A stretch of 56,834 nt of DNA from Pirellulales bacterium. Lineage in GTDB: Bacteria > Planctomycetota > Planctomycetia > Pirellulales > JACPPG01. Position 1 is the first letter of the stretch. Each line of letters begins with the position of its first letter. Location of the stretch: contig DASXEJ010000144.1 of the NCBI GenBank assembly GCA_036490175.1, forward strand, positions 1-56,834, written 5' to 3'. The position numbers and the translations under genes were made by a program. The notes under the pieces are model-generated. The model was not told the origin of the DNA and searched no databases. It saw only the letters and a list, made by a program, of their open reading frames with translations. Below, in pieces: positions 53,275-56,834 of the stretch.

Positions 53275-54168
53275 ATGACGCGGTTCGCTTTCTCGTGGAG
53301 CAGCTTCCCGGGTGTCAACGCAGTGGTCTGTGGTGCGGTGATAGTTGGCATGTCCGCAGCGCAGGCGACGGCACAGTCTGCCGCTGCATCGCCGGCACAG
53401 GTTCGCAGCGGCGGACAAGCCGCTGTTGAGCGAATCGGGCGCACCGATCCGGCGATTCGCCTTGGGCTGGGCTCCTCCGCGGCCATATCGCCGGTGCCCC
53501 AACTGTCGTTCTATGCGTTCCCGTTCGTTTCGGTCTTCGGCCCGCCGGCGCCAAATCTAGGGTATCCCCAGCCCCTGGGTCATCAGATCATTCCGACTGG
53601 GCCTAATGGTTACATTTATCGACCGGTTGCGAACCTGGGCGATTTTCTCCAACGTGCCGTCGCGGCGCTACGTGAGGCGAATTATGCCCAAGTGCTGGTT
53701 GAGCTCGATCCGCTGTTGACAGAGACGCCGGACGATGGCGACGTGTGGCTGCTCCGCGCCCAGGCGATGTTCGGTCTGGCCGATTACGGCAAGGCGGCCG
53801 AATCGCTGCACGTGGCGTTACGGGTCTTGCCGCGTGAGGAATGGGGCCGGCCCATCGTCAAACGGCGCGACTATTTTCGCTCGCCGGAGGAATACACTGC
53901 CCGCCTGCGTGCGCTAGAAAGTTATGTCCGCCTGCATCCAGACGTCGGAGCCGGTCACTTTCTGCTGGGCTACCATTACGGGTACCTCGGCCGTGCGACG
54001 GAAGCCGAACGGGAGTTGCAAACGGCGCTCCAGCTCATGACCGGCAGTGACGAATTGGCCCACGCGCTGTTGGCCCCAGCCGCAGATACCTCAGCGGCGC
54101 CCAGGCCGCGACCGGGTCTGTTGCTAGACGAAGAGTTGCCACGCACTCAAGGCCCGCGAGAGTTCTGA
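53275..54168 (+). CDS. Exported TPR-repeat protein
   Basis: The 297-residue protein has an N-terminal signal (about residues 8-35, AQA-T or ATA-Q). A linker rich in Pro, Gly and Tyr ('YAFPFVSVFGPPAPNLGYPQPLGHQI') follows, then helical repeats of TPR type: 'LQRAVAALREANYAQVLVELDPLLTETPDDGDVWLLRAQAMFGLADYGKAAESLHVALRVLP' and 'LRALESYVRLHPDVGAGHFLLGYHYGYLGRATEAERELQTALQLM'. It probably binds partner proteins in the periplasm. ATG 53275 has AGGAG nine bases upstream. The structured leader at 52886-53149 lies directly upstream and may control it. Confidence 0.82.
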   Translation: MTRFAFSWSSFPGVNAVVCGAVIVGMSAAQATAQSAAASPAQVRSGGQAAVERIGRTDPAIRLGLGSSAAISPVPQLSFYAFPFVSVFGPPAPNLGYPQPLGHQIIPTGPNGYIYRPVANLGDFLQRAVAALREANYAQVLVELDPLLTETPDDGDVWLLRAQAMFGLADYGKAAESLHVALRVLPREEWGRPIVKRRDYFRSPEEYTARLRALESYVRLHPDVGAGHFLLGYHYGYLGRATEAERELQTALQLMTGSDELAHALLAPAADTSAAPRPRPGLLLDEELPRTQGPREF

Positions 54169-54185
54169 GGGACGCGAGAGCTCTG

Positions 54186-54294
54186 AGAGAAATGATAGAT
54201 GATGAGGGCAAATTGATTAATAACGACTGCGCGCCATAAGAACGCGCCTCGGCCACTCATCAGTCATCATTGGGCACGCATCATTCTCTTCACT
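54186..54294. repeat. Imperfect inverted repeat between convergent genes
   Basis: GAGAAATGAT at about 54186 faces ATCATTCTC at about 54280, with GATGATGAG/CTCATC and GCGCG/CGCGC pairs inside. It lies between the end of the TPR gene (+) and the end of the second prenyltransferase-fold gene (-), the place of a shared terminator. Confidence 0.45.
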
Positions 54295-56245
54295 GCACGC
54301 CCTGCGGATACAGCGGCATGTGGCGATAGTAGATTTCGAGCATGTAGAGCGACAAGCAGGTCACGTACAGCCGTCCTCCCTGATCACGCACGGCCCAGGC
54401 ATCTGGACTCTTGCCCTTCGGGTCCCAGCTTCCCTTCTCTGGTCCGTTCTTCTCCTGATTTTCGACGAGCATATGGGCTAGCGCATCGTTCCAGCGCTTC
54501 CAATGATCGCCGCCGAAGTGATGCATGACCTGCGTGCCGTAATACCAGTAGTAGACGTCGCGCTCTAACCAGGTGGGGAGATGGCTGCCAAGGTATTCGA
54601 CGCCAGCCACTAGCTTCGGGTCGTACTGGGTCCAACCTAGATACTGTCGGCAGAGCAGCGCTTCGGCCGTCATCACGGGATCTGGATGCTGGCCGACCTG
54701 GTAGCCATACAGGACTCCGTCGGTCGTTACCTTGTCGAGATACGTGCCGACGCGATCAAGTGTCTCTTTGGGCACGTCCAGGCCGGCCATCCGCGCGCTC
54801 TGCAGGGCCATTACCATCCAGCCGGTTACCGAGGTGTCGCTGTCCATGCGCGGCCGATAGCGCCAGCCGCCAAGAGAATCTTGCGCCTCTACACAAAACT
54901 GCACGGCCTTTTCGGCCACCAGACGCAAGTGCGAATCTTTGGTCATGCCGTACAACTCGCAGACGGCGATCGTGCACTGGGCATGTGTATACAACCAGTC
55001 CTGGCGGTTCCCTTGATAGAAGTTGCCGTCAGGTGCCTGCACACTCAGTAGGTACTTAATTCCGTTAGCAACATTCTTCTTGTACTGCCCGGAATTATGC
55101 GTGTTGCCGTGCCCCTGAAATGCCAACAGCGCCATGGCTGTCGCGGCTTCGACGTTCTCATTGTAGGCGCCGCCGCTGTACGGGCCCTTCAGGCTCCATG
55201 ATCCGTCGGGCCTTTGCTGCCGGGCGAGGAAGGCCAGCCCGCCCTGGACGCCCCCCTCCGTGATTGTGTTACCGCCATAGCGCCCCAGTAGCGATTGTCG
55301 GCTTCCTTCCTGCCGCCCGGAAAGTGCTAAGCCAATCGTCGGCGCCATTAGCGCCGCCGCGGCCGACGAGCCGTCGAGCGAGATCTCTGGCTGTTTGGGC
55401 GCGGCAAAAGGATCCTCGACCGAATTGAGATCCGTGGGCGTGATCATCATCTTGTCGGCATGATCCGGGGCGGTTGTGCCCGAATCGATCGTCGGGTCGA
55501 GCAGTTGGTCTCCTAGTCGATCGGAATAGATCGGATCGATCTCGAACGAGTCGCGGCCCAGATTCATGCGTGGCGCCGCAAAAATCAAACCTAGGATGAT
55601 CAACATCAACATATGGACTAGGGCGCTTACCAGCCACGGTGGCGCTGCCCGGTAGGCCAAGTCCTCGAAGGAATCATCAGAGGTCTTATCATCCTTTCGA
55701 CGTCCGGTTTCAGGCGGGATGACGCCGGCCGCCGGACGCGCCGTGGGCACGAGCGGAGCCTGGGCCGCTGTTGGATTCGTACGAGTGCCCGCAGGATCCG
55801 CAGCGCCGCTCGGCGCTGCGGTCCGCGAATTGGCCCCTTGAGAAATGTGGACTTCGGCAACTGTAACTTGCTGCATCGAGGCACGTGGATTTGCCCCTAC
55901 GCGTGGCGGTGAGGGCGAGGCCGCCCGCACAGGTGCTACGCTGCCATTCGCGCCGCGCGGCATAGGCACCACAGGAGGCGCAGGCGGCGGTCCGACAGGC
56001 AGGCTGCCTGGGCTGGTGACGCCGACAGGAATCGATAACCAAACATTGCCTTTATCCGGGCCTGTGCTCGCCTGTGCGTCCGCGGCAGACGTACCACCCG
56101 ACACTTGCTGGGAAGGCACGAGGGACGTGGCTGGCGGGCTGTGAACGTAGCCCGGCTGAGGTACGGACGGAGGCTCAGCGTAACCGCGCACCGGAGGCGC
56201 GGGCAGGGGCGGTCCTTGCAACGGCAAGGAGTCCGAATCCGCCAT
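54290..56245 (-). CDS. Membrane-anchored prenyltransferase-fold protein with Pro-rich N-terminus
   Basis: The 651-residue protein has three parts. The first 200 residues are Pro/Ala/Gly/Ser-rich and disordered-looking. One transmembrane helix follows ('PPWLVSALVHMLMLIILGLIFAAP', about residues 203-226). The C-terminal 330 residues carry prenyltransferase/squalene-oxidase repeats: 'GGLAFLARQQRPDGSWSLKG', 'NGIKYLLSVQAPDGNFY', 'KAVQFCVEAQDSLGGWRYRPRMDSDTSVTGWMVMALQSARMAGLDVP' and 'ALLCRQYLGWTQYDP'. The repeat part is clearly related to the protein at 41145. It lacks an evident cyclase DxDD. ATG 56245 is preceded by AGAGGGA. The membrane span places the repeats outside the cytoplasm. Confidence 0.85.
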   Translation of the reverse strand: MADSDSLPLQGPPLPAPPVRGYAEPPSVPQPGYVHSPPATSLVPSQQVSGGTSAADAQASTGPDKGNVWLSIPVGVTSPGSLPVGPPPAPPVVPMPRGANGSVAPVRAASPSPPRVGANPRASMQQVTVAEVHISQGANSRTAAPSGAADPAGTRTNPTAAQAPLVPTARPAAGVIPPETGRRKDDKTSDDSFEDLAYRAAPPWLVSALVHMLMLIILGLIFAAPRMNLGRDSFEIDPIYSDRLGDQLLDPTIDSGTTAPDHADKMMITPTDLNSVEDPFAAPKQPEISLDGSSAAAALMAPTIGLALSGRQEGSRQSLLGRYGGNTITEGGVQGGLAFLARQQRPDGSWSLKGPYSGGAYNENVEAATAMALLAFQGHGNTHNSGQYKKNVANGIKYLLSVQAPDGNFYQGNRQDWLYTHAQCTIAVCELYGMTKDSHLRLVAEKAVQFCVEAQDSLGGWRYRPRMDSDTSVTGWMVMALQSARMAGLDVPKETLDRVGTYLDKVTTDGVLYGYQVGQHPDPVMTAEALLCRQYLGWTQYDPKLVAGVEYLGSHLPTWLERDVYYWYYGTQVMHHFGGDHWKRWNDALAHMLVENQEKNGPEKGSWDPKGKSPDAWAVRDQGGRLYVTCLSLYMLEIYYRHMPLYPQGVQ

Positions 56246-56834
56246 GAGCAAGTCCCTCTGTCCGAGTGCGGTCGCCCACGATCACTTTCAGCGACAACAG
56301 ACGTGATTTGGCCGGCGTCGCGGACAGGCCGCACCTCATTAATGGGCCGAAACGGCCCACACATTCCACTGTACCAGCGTGCCTACGGTCGAGCAAGAAA
56401 GTACAAGCAGCAGAGCCATTTGCGGCGACCTGGCGAGCGAAATGCGCCTGCTGAAATGGGATCGCCCGGGCGGATTATACCAGCTGTGCCTAATGCCGGG
56501 CTCCAATCAAGCGCCCTGGGTCCGAATTTGTGCGCATATGAAGAACGATGTAGGCCTTTGGGTCATCATAGGAGCGGTGTAGAGACCGCATATGATGGCG
56601 GTGCGATGCCGAGGACCCTTTCATTGACGCAGCATTAATTCTCAACCGTTGCGACCTGATCGTGCGACGGATGTGTCTATGCGAGTCTGGACTCAACTGA
56701 CACTCAACTGACGAAGTCCTGGCAATTCGGCCCCCGCCTTGCCCACTGCCGGTCGAGAGTGGTATACTTCCGCAGTCGCATGTCGTCGTCACTGTCCCCG
56801 ACTGGGACTAGGCGACTGGCCAGCGACCACCTCA
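56246..56834. other. Gene-free end of window
   Basis: No convincing ORF on either strand. Short frames on both strands lack RBS and domain. It holds a CTCAACTGACA-type short tandem repeat near 56692-56712 and a promoter-like pair at 56739-56768 directed out of the window. Confidence 0.5.
56739..56768 (+). promoter_or_regulatory. Possible promoter directed out of the window
   Basis: TTGCCC (56739-56744) and TATACT (56763-56768) with an 18-bp spacer. The gene it would serve lies beyond the window end. Confidence 0.4.

Overview
The window reads as high-GC chromosomal DNA of a planctomycete, probably of the Pirellula/Pirellulales type. This is inferred from gene families and layout, not from a marker gene. 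The indicators are a PEP-CTERM protein, a split b6-type cytochrome b with a very large multihaem cytochrome c, a MoxR/DUF58/VWA operon continuing into a giant coiled-coil membrane protein and a prenyltransferase-fold protein, NPCBM and CehA/McbA-type exported proteins, and frequent GTG/TTG starts with 4-bp ATGA/GTGA overlaps. I see no rRNA, tRNA, CRISPR array, insertion sequence or prophage.

Layout. 1-4.7 kb: the end of an unknown gene, a small M50-like membrane metalloprotease, a doubtful small membrane protein, then on the minus strand a STAS-domain protein, purD and a D-glutamate cyclase-like gene. 5-16.5 kb: a respiratory quinol-oxidising module made of a Rieske protein with an Ala/Pro-rich tail, cytochrome b in two parts, a 1513-residue cytochrome with eight CxxCH sites, two paralogous cupredoxin-like proteins and a dihaem cytochrome c lipoprotein. 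16.5-26.4 kb: an A2-type haem-copper oxidase cluster (coxB, coxA, ctaA, ctaB, coxC, subunit IV) followed by an ABC exporter, SCO1, a DUF420 protein and a small CPSC-motif membrane protein. These two blocks together look like a near-complete electron path from quinol to oxygen, with assembly factors.

26.5-29.9 kb: a DUF983 zinc-ribbon protein, a 56-residue membrane protein starting at TTG and a PQQ-like beta-propeller protein. 30-43.4 kb: one tightly packed operon (MoxR ATPase, DUF58, two BatA-like VWA membrane proteins, a 1211-residue coiled-coil protein, a secreted coiled-coil protein, a prenyltransferase-fold protein and an NPCBM protein), ended by a bidirectional terminator shared with the convergent phosphoglycerate mutase gene. 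43.4-56.8 kb: housekeeping and surface genes (apgM, UPF0173 hydrolase, DUF6263-like protein, Nudix, PEP-CTERM, methyltransferase, CehA/McbA-type protein, TPR protein, a second prenyltransferase-fold protein).

The least explained element is the roughly 300-bp intergenic unit at 52856-53149. It has a good sigma70-type promoter, a structured leader, a 16-nt Shine-Dalgarno tract nearly fully complementary to the consensus 3' end of 16S rRNA, a 10-codon ORF whose stop runs straight into a hairpin, three copies of CAGCCGA that can compete for the same 3' arm, and a 14-bp terminator stem. It looks like a leader-peptide/attenuator or a ribosome-sensing small RNA.
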